Made by a program: the position numbers and the translations under genes
From: CAVUCH01 sp963739995
Lineage (GTDB): Bacteria > Acidobacteriota > Vicinamibacteria > Vicinamibacterales > JAENWD01
Reading direction: 5' to 3'
Length of the DNA stretch: 64,000 nt
Assembly (NCBI GenBank): GCA_963739995.1
Contig: CAVUCH010000003.1
Location: 207,069 to 271,068, forward strand
Shown here: positions 1 through 10,554 of the stretch, piece after piece
Layout: each line of letters begins with the position of its first letter
Position numbering within the stretch: the stretch's first letter is position 1
The notes under the pieces: generated by a model
The model's input: only the letters and a program-made list of their open reading frames with translations
What the model was told of the DNA's origin: nothing
Database searches by the model: none

Positions 1-2360
1 ATCACGTCGGCTGCCACGCGGTCGACGATGACCTTCTGATCGCGCAGCTCCTTGACGAGCCCAACGAGCGGGATCATCACTTCGGGGATCACCTTCAGCC
101 CCTCCTTCTGCAGCTGCGCCGCCGCTTCGAAGATGGCGCGGGTCTGCATCTCGGTGATCTCAGGGTAGGTGATCCCGAGGCGCACGCCGCGATGTCCGAG
201 CATCGGGTTGAACTCGTGCAGCTGCTCGACGCGCGCCAGCAGCGCGCGCTTCTCAGCGAGCGCCGCCGCGTTGTCGCCCTTCGCCTCGAGGCGGGCGACC
301 TCCACCATGAGGTCCTCGCGCTTGGGCAGGAACTCGTGGAGGGGCGGGTCGATCGTGCGGATCGTCACCGGCTCGCCGTGCATCCCCTTGAACACGCCGT
401 AGAAATCGGCGCGCTGCAGCGGCAGCAGCTCGTTCAGGGCGGCCCGGCGATCCGCTTCGTTGTCGGCGAGGATCATCTTCTGCACCTTCTCGATGCGGCC
501 CTCACCGAAGAACATGTGCTCGGTGCGGCACAGCCCGATGCCGCGCGCGCCGAACGCGTAGGCGAGCTCCGCCTGGTCGGGCAGGTCCGCGTTCGCGCGG
601 ATGCCGAGCGTCCGTTCCTTGTCGGCCCATGCGAGCAGCTTGCTGAAGCGCTGGTAGATGTCCGACTCCTCGGGCTTCATCTCGCCCGCGAGCACCTGCA
701 GGATCTCGCTCGGCTTGGTGGCCACCTGCCCCACCTTCACCTCGCCCGTCAAACCGTCGAACGAAACCCAGTCGCCTTCCTTCAGCGTCTGGCCCTGCAC
801 GGTGATCGTCCGGTCCTTCTCCCGGATCGTGAGCGCGCCCGCGCCAACGACCGACGGCTTGCCCATCTGCCGTCCGACGACCGCCGCGTGAGAGGTCATG
901 CCACCGGTGGCTGTGAGGACGCCCTGGGCGACTTCCATCCCGTGGATGTCGTCGGGCACGGTCTCCTTTCGCACGAGGAGCACCTTCTTGCCCTGCGCCG
1001 TCCACTCCACCGCGTGGTCCGCCGTGAAGACGACCTGCCCGGAAGCCGCACCCGGCGACGCCGGCAGGCCTTTGGTGAGGGTCGGCAGCTTCTTCCACTC
1101 CTTCGGATCGAATACCGGCGACAGCAGCTGCGAAAGCGAGATCGGCTCGACCAGCAGCAGCGCCTCGCGCGGCGTGACCAGCCGCTCGGCTGCCAGGTCG
1201 GTCGCAATCACGACGGCAGCGTAACCGGTGCGCTTGCCGCTGCGGGTCTGCAGCATGTACAGCGTGTCGTCCTCGATCGTGAACTCGAAATCCTGGATGT
1301 CCTTGTAGTGCCGCTCGAGCCGCGTGGTGATCGTGCGCAGCTCCTTGTAGCTCTTCGGCATCACCTTCTCGAGCTCCGCGATCGGCAACGGCGTGCGGAC
1401 GCCGGCCACGACGTCTTCACCCTGCGCGTTGACCAGGAACTCGCCGAAGAACTCCTTCGCGCCGGTCGCGGGATTGCGCGTGAAGCCGACGCCGGTCGCC
1501 GAACGCTCGCCGGTGTTGCCGAACACCATTGCCTGCACGTTGACGGCGGTGCCGATGTGATCGGGAATTTCGTAGATGCGGCGATAGTCCTTCGCCCGCT
1601 GGTTCATCCACGACTTGAACACGGCGTCGCGCGCCCCGCGCAGCTGCTGGAGCGGATCCTGCGGGAACGGCTTGCCGGCCTCGCGCGTCACTACCTCCTT
1701 GTAGCGGCGCACCACCTCGCGCAGGCCGTCCACGTCGAGATCCGTGTCGGTCGCGGCGCCGCGCTCGCGCTTCACGGCCTCGAATTCATGCTCGAACTTG
1801 TCCTTGGAGATGCCGAGCACGACGTTGCCGAACATCTGGATGAAGCGGCGGTAGCTGTCGAAGGCGAAACGCGGGTTGCCGGTCTTGGCCGTGAGCCCCT
1901 CGACCGTCTGGTCGTTCAACCCGAGGTTCAGGATGGTGTCCATCATCCCGGGCATCGAGAACTTCGCGCCCGAGCGGACGGAGACGAGCAGCGGGTTCGA
2001 CACGTCGCCGAGCTTCTTGCCAGCGGCCTTTTCGAGCTTGCGCAGGTTGTCTTCGATTTCACGCTCGATCTCGGCGGGGATGCGACCCCGTTCCGCGTAA
2101 TAGAGGTTGCAGACACCGGTCGAGATCGTGAACCCCGGCGGCACCGGGAGGCCGGCTCTCGACATCTCGGCCAGCCCGGAGCCCTTGCCGCCGAGCACGT
2201 CCTTCATCGTCCGATCGCCGTCGGCTTTGCCGGCGCCGAAGAAGAACACGTTCTTCCTCGCACGGGTCCCGACTCTGGGAGGGGCCACCGCCGCTTTGAC
2301 TGCCTTGACGAGCGCCTTCGGTACCGACGCCTTCTTCGTTGCTGTCTTCGCCTTCGCCAT
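1..2360 (-). CDS. ppdK: Pyruvate, phosphate dikinase (3' end cut off by window edge)
   Basis: The enzyme interconverts pyruvate + ATP + Pi and phosphoenolpyruvate + AMP + PPi in the cytoplasm. About 786 residues are present, reading off the left edge; family length is about 880, so roughly 100 C-terminal residues are missing. An Ala/Lys-rich N-terminal stretch of about 35 residues precedes the nucleotide-binding domain. The swivelling phosphohistidine domain shows GGMTSHAAVVGR with the phosphoacceptor at about His491. The PEP-binding TIM barrel follows (GLCRTEHMF and GHRGVRLG are visible). The start at 2360 lies 3 nt after the glyS stop, suggesting cotranscription, although no clear Shine-Dalgarno is seen. 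No defects were noticed. Confidence 0.96.
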   Translation of the reverse strand, partial: MAKAKTATKKASVPKALVKAVKAAVAPPRVGTRARKNVFFFGAGKADGDRTMKDVLGGKGSGLAEMSRAGLPVPPGFTISTGVCNLYYAERGRIPAEIEREIEDNLRKLEKAAGKKLGDVSNPLLVSVRSGAKFSMPGMMDTILNLGLNDQTVEGLTAKTGNPRFAFDSYRRFIQMFGNVVLGISKDKFEHEFEAVKRERGAATDTDLDVDGLREVVRRYKEVVTREAGKPFPQDPLQQLRGARDAVFKSWMNQRAKDYRRIYEIPDHIGTAVNVQAMVFGNTGERSATGVGFTRNPATGAKEFFGEFLVNAQGEDVVAGVRTPLPIAELEKVMPKSYKELRTITTRLERHYKDIQDFEFTIEDDTLYMLQTRSGKRTGYAAVVIATDLAAERLVTPREALLLVEPISLSQLLSPVFDPKEWKKLPTLTKGLPASPGAASGQVVFTADHAVEWTAQGKKVLLVRKETVPDDIHGMEVAQGVLTATGGMTSHAAVVGRQMGKPSVVGAGALTIREKDRTITVQGQTLKEGDWVSFDGLTGEVKVGQVATKPSEILQVLAGEMKPEESDIYQRFSKLLAWADKERTLGIRANADLPDQAELAYAFGARGIGLCRTEHMFFGEGRIEKVQKMILADNEADRRAALNELLPLQRADFYGVFKGMHGEPVTIRTIDPPLHEFLPKREDLMVEVARLEAKGDNAAALAEKRALLARVEQLHEFNPMLGHRGVRLGITYPEITEMQTRAIFEAAAQLQKEGLKVIPEVMIPLVGLVKELRDQKVIVDRVAADV

Positions 2361-2363
2361 AAC

Positions 2364-4604
2364 TTACGACTCCGTCTGTAAAACGATTTCCGAAATGTCT
2401 GCGAGCGAGAGGATGAGCCGTTCCAGCCGCTTCATCAGGCGCAGGCGCGCACGGCGAAGCGCCTGATCGTCCACCATCACGAACACGTCGGTGAAAAATC
2501 GATCCACCGCCGGCCCGAAGCCCGCCGCCTCGGCAAGCGCGCGCCGGTAGTTCGCGCCGTCCGCGAGAAGCGACTGGATCACCGGCCGCCGGCGATCGAG
2601 TTCACCGGCGAGCGCCACTTCGGCAGGCTCGCGCAGCAGATCGGCCAGCTGCGGCTCTTCGCGCTCGACGCGTTCGAACTCCGCGTCGGGCAGTTCGCGG
2701 GCGATATTCTTCACCCGCTTGAACGCCGTGGCCAGTTGCGTGAACTCCGGTGTGCCGGTGAACTCCGGCAGCGCCTCGAGCATTCGCCGCACCACCAGCG
2801 GGCTCATCGCATCCACGGGCTGTGCCTGCATGACCGCGCGCACGTTCCGCGGATCGTACCCACGCTGTTCGAGCAGGTAGCCGAGGCGTTCGCCGAGGAA
2901 CACCAGCAGTGCCGCGCGCGCGTCGCCCTCCAGCGCCACCCCGCTGTATCCCGCCGCCGCCGCGTCGAGCAAGAGGCCAATCGTCGGCCGCGCGCCAAGG
3001 CCCGTCAGCTCGGGCAGGTCCACCAGGATGCGGAGCACGCCATGGGCCTGCCGTCGCAGACCGTACGGGTCGCGGGTGCCGGTCGGCCGCTCCTCTGCCG
3101 CATACGATCCGACCAGCGTGTCGATCTTGTCGGCAAGCGACACCGACGCCCATGTGGTCGCGCCCGCGCCGAGCTGCTCACGCGACGGAGGCGCGTCGGC
3201 TTCCACCGCCACCGGCAGGTAATGAAAGTAGATCGCCTTCCACACCGGTTCGGGGAGCCCCTCCGCGCGGCCATAGATGCCGCCCATCGTACCTTGCAGC
3301 TCCGTGAACTCCCGCACCATGTCGGTGGCGAGATCCGCCTTCGCGAGCCGCCCCGCAAGGGCCGACGCGTCTGCCGCGTCCGCGCGCGCCAGCGCGTGCT
3401 CCGCCATCCAGCGCGCGAGCCGTTCCACGCGTTCGGCCTTGAGCCGGTAGCTTCCGAGCTTCTTGTGGAACAGGATCGTATCGAGCCGCGGGATGCGGCT
3501 CTCGAGTGGCACCCTGCGGTCCGCATCCCAGAAGAAACGCGCATCGCGCAGCCGTGCCGTGAGCACGCGCTCGGCGTTGCGGCTGATCACCTCGGGCTTC
3601 TCCGGCTGCACGTTGGTCACGGCAAGAAACCCCGAGCGCAGGGTCCCCGTCTCGTCGGACACCGGAAACCAGTGCTGGTGATGAATCATCGTCGTCGTCA
3701 GCACCTCTTCCGGCAGCTCGAGGAACTCGGGGGCGAAGTGACCGGGCACCACCGTCGGATACTCCACCAGGTCCGGCACCTCGTCGAGCAGGCCCGACGC
3801 GGCAACGGCGGCTCGGTGGACGCGCACGCCAAGCCGGCCGGCCTGGAGCTCGAGGTCCCGGACGATGCGCTCGCGGCGCTCCTCGCGATCGAGCACCACA
3901 AAATTCTCTGCGAGCCGCGCGCGATAGTCATCGAAGGTCTTGACCTTGATGGCGCGGCCGGGCCGGCCGCTCGTCGCGAGGAACCGGTGGCCGTGGGTCA
4001 TGGCACCGCTGCGCACCTCCTGCACCAGCGGGCTCTCCGCGGCAGCGGAGCGGTGAATGACATACGGCACGACGCGGCCGCCGTACAGGAAGAGGAGCCA
4101 CCGGATCGGCCGCCCGAACGTGAGCTCCCCCTTCCCGTCGTCGAGCCACGCGTCCCAGCGCATCTGCTTCGCGAAGCCCAGGCCCCGCAGGATGCCCGTG
4201 AGCACGTCGGGCAGTGCCTCGACCGCCGGCTTGGGCCGTTGCCGTTTGCGGAACGCGAGGTACTCGCCTTTGGACGTCTGCACGCGCTCGAGATCGTGAA
4301 CAGCGACACCGTTCTTCTTCGCGAACCCGAGGGCCGCGGGCGTGGGCTGTCCATCGGCGCCCGTCGCGGCCGAGACGGGCGGACCGGTGATCAGCTCTTC
4401 GAGTTCCCGCTGCCGCTCGGCAATGCCGGACACGTGTACGGCCAGACGCCGCGGCGTGGCGAAAACCTCGGGCGGCGCATCGATCCCGAGGCGCTGCGCC
4501 TGGAGCTGCTGCGCCGTCACCTCCGCCAGCTGCCTCGTGAGCGGCGGCAACCAGCTCGCGGGGAGCTCTTCGAGGCCGAGTTCGATCAGGAGTTCGCGAT
4601 TCAT
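2364..4604 (-). CDS. glyS: Glycine-tRNA ligase, beta subunit
   Basis: This is the beta subunit of the heterotetrameric (alpha2beta2) bacterial glycyl-tRNA synthetase, needed for tRNA recognition. It has 746 residues, normal for the family (about 690-740). The N-terminus reads ELLIELGLEELPASW, the family's signature opening. A central HD-like region contains the phrase ATDMVREFTELQGTMGGIYG, and the C-terminal anticodon-binding region has the usual FFxxVxVM-like segment (FFTDVFVMVDD). It lies downstream of glyQ and upstream of ppdK on the same strand. A repeat of about 90 bp separates it from glyQ, which is unusual between two subunits that must be made in equal amounts. Confidence 0.97.
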   Translation of the reverse strand: MNRELLIELGLEELPASWLPPLTRQLAEVTAQQLQAQRLGIDAPPEVFATPRRLAVHVSGIAERQRELEELITGPPVSAATGADGQPTPAALGFAKKNGVAVHDLERVQTSKGEYLAFRKRQRPKPAVEALPDVLTGILRGLGFAKQMRWDAWLDDGKGELTFGRPIRWLLFLYGGRVVPYVIHRSAAAESPLVQEVRSGAMTHGHRFLATSGRPGRAIKVKTFDDYRARLAENFVVLDREERRERIVRDLELQAGRLGVRVHRAAVAASGLLDEVPDLVEYPTVVPGHFAPEFLELPEEVLTTTMIHHQHWFPVSDETGTLRSGFLAVTNVQPEKPEVISRNAERVLTARLRDARFFWDADRRVPLESRIPRLDTILFHKKLGSYRLKAERVERLARWMAEHALARADAADASALAGRLAKADLATDMVREFTELQGTMGGIYGRAEGLPEPVWKAIYFHYLPVAVEADAPPSREQLGAGATTWASVSLADKIDTLVGSYAAEERPTGTRDPYGLRRQAHGVLRILVDLPELTGLGARPTIGLLLDAAAAGYSGVALEGDARAALLVFLGERLGYLLEQRGYDPRNVRAVMQAQPVDAMSPLVVRRMLEALPEFTGTPEFTQLATAFKRVKNIARELPDAEFERVEREEPQLADLLREPAEVALAGELDRRRPVIQSLLADGANYRRALAEAAGFGPAVDRFFTDVFVMVDDQALRRARLRLMKRLERLILSLADISEIVLQTES

Positions 4605-4617
4605 GGCGATGCTTGTC

Positions 4618-4706
4618 GGCTGCAGGCTGCAGGCTGCAGGCTCCGGGCGCAGTCTGGCCTCAGGCCCGATACTGCCTGCAGGCTGTAGCCTGTCGCCTGC
4701 AGCCTT
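4618..4706. repeat. Heptad-repeat hairpin element (GGCTGCA family) between glyQ and glyS
   Basis: The left arm is tandem GGCTGCA heptads and the right arm is their complement (CTGCAGCC-type heptads). Between them is a core with GGCCTCAGGCC, itself a small palindrome. The whole can fold into a long hairpin. Sister elements with the same core lie at 16303-16387 and 24366-24456. It interrupts the glyQ-glyS operon. Confidence 0.85.
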
Positions 4707-4713
4707 TCGGCGG

Positions 4714-5594
<881 letters not shown>

Positions 5595-5598
<4 letters not shown>

Positions 5599-6392
5599 CG
5601 CTTCGTTTCCGCTTCCCGCAGCGGCGCCACGCGCGCCGCACGTCGCAGGTCCCGCAGGACCCGTGTGGATTTCAGCTCGCGCTCGAGGTGCCGCCCCATC
5701 AGCATGCGGTGCACGGTCTCGAGCTCCGAGAGCGTGTCACGGGTCACATCGAGTGCCGTGACCTCCCCGGGCGGCGTCCGTCGCGACGCGCGAAGAAACG
5801 CGAGCGCGTGACGGGACAGGTGGGGCTCCCGCACGTGCGCCGCCGGCGCACATCCCGTGCAGGTGAACACGGCACTCCCCGGCGCGAGATACGCGCCGGC
5901 CCCTTCCCCATCGAGCGCGCCCCCACACGCGTGGCACGCCGTAATGGACGGGTACACCCCCTGCAGCCGCAGCAGCCAGAACTCGAAGTACCGCGCCAGA
6001 GGTTCGACCGAGCCCCCCGCCGCGAGCGCTTCGAGCAGCGCCGCGCCGAGGCGATACAGCCGGTCGTTCGGATCCCCGTCCTGCGCCCACTGGTCGATCA
6101 GCTCGGCGAAGTACCCGATATAGCCCAGCGCCTCCGGCCTGGCCGAGAGCGGCGAGCAGGACGGCTCTGCGTAATTGAGCCCGACCAGCTCCCGCTGCTC
6201 CTTCTCGAAGTACGCCAGGCGCACCAGCGTGAGCGGCTCCAGCGCGCCGACAAACCGCGAGCGGGCCCGCCGCGCCCCCTTGGCGACCCCACGCTTCTTC
6301 CCCCGATCCTCCGTGAGGAAGACGACGATGCGATCGGCCTCGCCAAGTTTGTAGGTGCGCAGGATGAGCGCATCGGCCGTGTACAACGGCAT
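5595..6392 (-). CDS. recO: DNA repair protein RecO
   Basis: RecO anneals ssDNA and loads RecA with RecR in RecFOR recombinational repair. It has 265 residues, typical. The N-terminal OB-fold opens MPLYTADALILRTYKLGEAD and has the usual basic patch (GKKRGVAKGARRARSRF). The helical domain contains a four-cysteine zinc site (CHAC about residue 165, CTGC about residue 193). It sits between mgtE and glyQ. The era...recO-glyQ-glyS-ppdK order is a common bacterial arrangement; here a few genes are inserted between era and recO. Confidence 0.96.
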
Positions 6393-6476
6393 ATCCAGCG
6401 ACCTATCTTATCAACCGCCGCGCCTGACGCGGGAAATCGCTCAGCATACGGCAGAGACATAGATGTCATGCCGCTC

Positions 6477-6577
6477 TACTGTCCACCGTCGACCGGCGAC
6501 CGTTTACCATCGACCATCCCACCGCCGACCGCCGACCGCCCACCGCCCACCGCCGACCGCCGACCGCCCACCGCCTA
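6477..6577. repeat. C-rich heptad tandem repeat (CCGACCG / CCGCCCA type)
   Basis: Imperfect period-7 repeats (CCGACCG, CCGCCCA, CCATCCC) run for about 100 bp between recO and mgtE. The last unit, CCGCCTA, contains the mgtE stop codon (TAG on the minus strand). A second array of the same type lies at 60708-60827. One strand is strongly pyrimidine-rich. Confidence 0.8.
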
Positions 6578-7942
6578 GGTATGCAGGTACCGGAGAAACA
6601 CCGTTGCCAGCCCAAGGAACGACGCAAACCCCGCCATATCCGTCAGCGTGGTGATGAACACGGACGAGGCGAGCGCCGGATCGATTTTGAGGGCCCGCAG
6701 CCCCAGCGGAATCAGCGTGCCCGCGGTCGCCGCGACGAACATGTTGATCACCATCGCCAGCCCGAGCACGCCGCCGAGCACAAGATCGCCCTTCATCATC
6801 CACGCCATGCCCGCGGCAAGCAGCCCCAGGGCCACGCCGTTCCCGACACCGACCGCAGCCTCCTTCAGCAGCGCTTTCCGCGAGTTCCCCCACGACAACT
6901 CGCCCAGCGCGATGCCGCGCACGACGACAGTCAGCGTCTGCGTCGCGGCGTTGCCGCCCATGCCCGCCACGATGGGCATGAACACGGCGAGCGCCACGAC
7001 CCTGTCGATCGTCTCCTCGAACAGACCCACGACGAACGCGGCCAGAAAGGCGGTCACAAGATTCACGGTCAGCCACGGCAACCGCTTGCGCACCGATTCG
7101 CCTGCGGGCGTGAAGGCGCGTTCGTCCCCGGCAACACCGGCCAGCCGATAGATGTCTTCGGTCGCCTCATCCTTGATGACGTCGATCACGTCGTCGACCG
7201 TGATCACGCCGACCAGCTTGTTCTCCTCCTCCACCACGGGGATCGCGAGCAGGTTGTACGACGCGACCTGTTGCGCGACCTCCTCCTGGTCGGTGTCGAC
7301 ACGGACGCTGATCAGGTCCGCGGTCATGATCCGCTTGAGCGGCGTTTCCGGCGACACCAGCAGCAGGCGGCGCAGCGAGACGACGCCGACGAGATGGCGG
7401 CGCGCGTCCACCACGTAGAGATAGAAGACCATCTCCACGTCGCGTGACGACTGCAACTCGGTGATCGCCTCCCCGACCGTCAGCTCCTCCGAGAGGGCGA
7501 AGACGTTCGGGTTCATGATGCGGCCCGCCGTCTGCTCGGGGTACTCGAGCAGGTTCTCGACGCTCGCGGATTCCTTGCGCCGCATCAGGTCGAGGACCGG
7601 TGCCGACAGGTCTTCCGGCAGGTTGTCGATGATGGCCGCGGCGTCGTCCGACGGCAGCTCCTGGACGAAGCGCGCGATCTCTTCGGCGGACCGATCCGCG
7701 AGCAGCGCTGCGGCGGTCTCGGGGCCGATCTCGCTGAGCGCCTCCATGGCGAGCTTGCTGTTTCTCTCGAGGAGCAGCGTAAACGACGCGCGGCGCTCGC
7801 GGTCCTGGAGCGAGCTGAAGACCTGCGCGAGGTCCGCCGGGTGCTGTTTCTGGAGCAGATTCAACAGGTTCGCGGTAGCCCCGACACGCAGCAGCCGCTT
7901 GACCGAGTCGAGGACGACGTCCAGTTTTCGCTGCTGCGCCAT
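6575..7942 (-). CDS. mgtE: Magnesium transporter MgtE
   Basis: Homodimeric Mg2+ channel of the inner membrane. I chose the internal ATG at 7942 (455 residues, opening MAQQRKLDVVLDSVKRLL) rather than the upstream start at 8131. The extra 63 residues do not look like MgtE and would overlap the divergent gene. A cytoplasmic MgtE-N helical domain comes first (about 1-125), then two CBS domains (about 130-250; GVITVDDVIDVIKDEATED closes the second). Five membrane helices follow, including FMPIVAGMGGNAATQT, the conserved pore signature. In this family the N and CBS domains close the pore when cytosolic Mg2+ is high, so the main control is probably post-translational. Confidence 0.96.
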   Translation of the reverse strand: MAQQRKLDVVLDSVKRLLRVGATANLLNLLQKQHPADLAQVFSSLQDRERRASFTLLLERNSKLAMEALSEIGPETAAALLADRSAEEIARFVQELPSDDAAAIIDNLPEDLSAPVLDLMRRKESASVENLLEYPEQTAGRIMNPNVFALSEELTVGEAITELQSSRDVEMVFYLYVVDARRHLVGVVSLRRLLLVSPETPLKRIMTADLISVRVDTDQEEVAQQVASYNLLAIPVVEEENKLVGVITVDDVIDVIKDEATEDIYRLAGVAGDERAFTPAGESVRKRLPWLTVNLVTAFLAAFVVGLFEETIDRVVALAVFMPIVAGMGGNAATQTLTVVVRGIALGELSWGNSRKALLKEAAVGVGNGVALGLLAAGMAWMMKGDLVLGGVLGLAMVINMFVAATAGTLIPLGLRALKIDPALASSVFITTLTDMAGFASFLGLATVFLRYLHT

Positions 7943-8111
7943 GTCACGCCCCGCGGATGCACAAGATCCTCTTACGGTAACACAGCGGTTCGGCAGTTTG
8001 CCCGCGGCCGACCGCGCCCCCTGGAGCGGACGAGTCCGCTCGGGCGTCGATGATGTGTTCAGGCTGGCGTGCAACCCGCCGCGGGTGCCCGCACGTGCGA
8101 AGATCGCCGTG

Positions 8112-8954
8112 ATGTGCCGGCGTGGAACCACTGCCGTTCTGATTGCTGCGCTCCTGATGGCGACGCCGACTGCCGGAGGCGCCGACGTGCGCGGTGTGCT
8201 GGCGAAGGCGCGTGAGTACGTGTCGTGGTACGACCGGCAGCTCGTCGCGCTGATTGCCGATGAACGTTACGTGCAGACGGGCAGGGTTGCGGACGGAACC
8301 GGGGCCGCGACCCGTGTGCTGGAATCGGAGTTCGGGTGGGTGGCGATAGCCGCCCTGGACGACACCATCGGGGTGCGCGAGGTGCGGCGGGTGGACGGGA
8401 AGCCCGTGGCGAGTGCCCATCGCCTGCGCCAGCTGCTCCAGCGGCCGCCGGAGAATCCGTCGACCGAGGTGCGCGCCATCCTCGCGGAGAGCGCCACGCA
8501 CAACGTTGGCGACATGCGCCGGAACATCAACTTCCCCACGTTCGCGCTCGCCTACCTGCGCCGCGCGCGGGACTACGACACGAAGTGGCGGGTCGTGCGC
8601 TCGGGGGATCACATCGATCTGCATTTCGAGGAACGCGACCGGTCGACACTCGTGCGCACGCCCGAGGGGATCCGCAGCCCGGCGCGGGGCCGCTTTTCCG
8701 TCGAACCAAACACCGGGCGGATTACGGCGTACGAGCTGCGGGTCCGCGTCCACGACGGCGGATCGTCGCGCGCGCTGATCTACTGGATGCTGGTGGACTT
8801 TGCGCACGACCCGCGCCTGGAACTGTGGGTCCCGGTCCGCATGCTGGAGAGGCACTACCAGAACCGCGACGCGGCAGCCCACGGCGGCGAGTCGGGCGAG
8901 GCCACGTATGGGAATTATCGGCGGTATGAAGCCAGCGGCAGGCTGCTCCGCTAG
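8112..8954 (+). CDS. Secreted protein of unknown function
   Basis: I do not recognise a characterised family. The 280-residue product begins with a clear signal peptide (basic MCRRG, hydrophobic TAVLIAALLMA, small residues before cleavage near TAGGA). The mature part is predicted soluble and mixed alpha/beta, with no cysteines or membrane segments that I can see. Phrases such as ARGRFSVEPNTGRITAYELR and ELWVPVRMLERHY suggest a beta-rich C-terminal half, similar in style to acidobacterial secreted proteins of unknown function. It is divergent from mgtE with about 170 bp between starts. The longer upstream-open frame from 7461 is antisense to mgtE and was not used. Confidence 0.72.
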   Translation: MCRRGTTAVLIAALLMATPTAGGADVRGVLAKAREYVSWYDRQLVALIADERYVQTGRVADGTGAATRVLESEFGWVAIAALDDTIGVREVRRVDGKPVASAHRLRQLLQRPPENPSTEVRAILAESATHNVGDMRRNINFPTFALAYLRRARDYDTKWRVVRSGDHIDLHFEERDRSTLVRTPEGIRSPARGRFSVEPNTGRITAYELRVRVHDGGSSRALIYWMLVDFAHDPRLELWVPVRMLERHYQNRDAAAHGGESGEATYGNYRRYEASGRLLR

Positions 8955-9138
8955 TGGCGGTCTCGGCAGAAGGAGTAGTTGATTTTTGAAGCGCGGCGGC
9001 CGGCTGGCAGGGCGCGCGACGGCGAGAATACCGGGAGTATTTTCAGCGACGAGCCACGCTTCTCGAATCGATCAGCGCGCGCAGTCCACACATGAGCCGG
9101 GTTCCTGAGAAACGAGGGTGCCCGGCACGTCTCCACGG

Positions 9139-10371
9139 CTATGGCACCCCGTGCCCTGTCCTGGGTCCCTTCACTGATCTGATCCTGCGAAACGCGTCCT
9201 GGGAATCCCGCTCGACCCTGTCGGCCTCACGGAGCGCCGGCATGCTGGCCGCGAGCAGCGCATCCGCGCGCATCCGCCAGGCTTTCTCGCGCAGCGCGAG
9301 GTACTCCTCGGCGGCCGCCACGAGCGGTTGCTGTTCTTTCGGCACACGGTCGACCGCCTTGAGGTGTGCCCTGGCCGCCTGGAGCTCGGGCACGATGGTT
9401 CCCTCGATCAGACGTGCGAGTGACGCCGCAGTCGTCCGGCCCTGCTTGAACCGATCGACTGCCGCATCGTACGCGCCGGCTGTGTTCCCTTCGAGGACGA
9501 CGACCCGCTCGATATCGCTCCTCACGTCGCCGGTGCCACGCAGGGGGACGGCGGCGGCGAGGGCGAGCACGATCGCGGCCACGCTTACCACCACACTGCG
9601 TCGTGCTGGCGGCCTGTACTGGATCACTCCGCGCGCGAGAACGAGGCCGCCGAGGAAGCCTGCCGCGAATCCCGCAACTTCGCTGGCAATGCCCACGCTG
9701 TCGTTCGCGAGGTTGTACAGAACGAAGGCCGCTCCCGGCGCGACCACCCGGTTGACGGTCGTCACGGGAATCGGGACGTCCGGATTGGCAATCGCCCCCC
9801 ATATCACCGAGGCCGACAGCAGGCCATAGATACCAAAGATGGCACCGGAGCCACCGACGCTCACCGCCACGGCAGATGTGGACAGGCTCATCATCGCAGC
9901 GAGAATACCTGCCGCGAAGTACATCGTTGCAAAGGCAACGGAACCCACGAGCCGCTCTACCATGAGACCCAACGGAACAAGGCCGGCGACCGTCGCGATG
10001 AAGTGAAGGGGGCCCGCGTGGACGAACATCATCGTGACGAGGCGCCACCACTCCCCGTTGGTCGTTCGCGATGCCACGTTGGCACCCCAGCCGACGAGTG
10101 TGTCCGGATCGTCGAGCGCGCCGTGCCCGACGAGCATCAGCACGAAGACCGTGACATTCACAAAGAGGAGCGCCGGCGTCACGAGGGGCCGGCGTGTGCG
10201 GGCCCGGAGGGCGTCGCGTAGCCGCGCGCTCGCAGGCGAACGTCTCATGGCCGCATCGAGCAGGCGCAGCCCGCCGGCCCAGGTGCTTCGAGCAAGTTTC
10301 CCCCGCTCCGCCCGTGTCATCAGGCAGTAGCCGAGGCCGGCGACGATCAGGAGGGCGACAAGCGTGGTCAC
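9139..10371 (-). CDS. Rhomboid-family membrane protein, probably catalytically inactive
   Basis: The product has 410 residues with about seven membrane segments in the first 270, then a soluble helical tail of about 140 residues rich in Ala, Arg and Glu. Rhomboid landmarks are WWRLVTMMFVHAGPLH and the serine motif GGSGAIFG. The second catalytic residue (His in the helix before GxxxG) aligns with Glu in ASEVAGFAAGF. The oxyanion Asn after the loop-1 His pair appears to be Thr. I therefore read it as a pseudoprotease or a scaffold rather than an active intramembrane protease. It lies between the secreted protein gene and era on the minus strand. An extra N-terminal membrane helix precedes the rhomboid core. 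Confidence 0.85.
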   Translation of the reverse strand: MTTLVALLIVAGLGYCLMTRAERGKLARSTWAGGLRLLDAAMRRSPASARLRDALRARTRRPLVTPALLFVNVTVFVLMLVGHGALDDPDTLVGWGANVASRTTNGEWWRLVTMMFVHAGPLHFIATVAGLVPLGLMVERLVGSVAFATMYFAAGILAAMMSLSTSAVAVSVGGSGAIFGIYGLLSASVIWGAIANPDVPIPVTTVNRVVAPGAAFVLYNLANDSVGIASEVAGFAAGFLGGLVLARGVIQYRPPARRSVVVSVAAIVLALAAAVPLRGTGDVRSDIERVVVLEGNTAGAYDAAVDRFKQGRTTAASLARLIEGTIVPELQAARAHLKAVDRVPKEQQPLVAAAEEYLALREKAWRMRADALLAASMPALREADRVERDSQDAFRRIRSVKGPRTGHGVP

Positions 10372-10554
10372 GTCAGGGCCAGCACAAGATCCATGCCGGA
10401 CGACCGCCGGATTCAGGCCGAATTCGGGGACCGTGGCAACCAGCAGATCGCGCTCGATTTCAGGAATGGAAGGTAACGGCGAGGTTTGTGATCTCGTGCG
10501 CCGCCGGCGTTCAGGCGATCGACGAGGAGCGGAACGCGATTGTCCGTGGCTGGA

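Noticed and set aside
192..2381. Plus-strand frame of 729 codons opposite ppdK
   Set aside because: Antisense to a strongly conserved PPDK; His/Arg/Glu-rich composition typical of GC-rich shadow frames.
2736..4688. Plus-strand frame of 650 codons opposite glyS
   Set aside because: Antisense shadow; no recognisable motifs.
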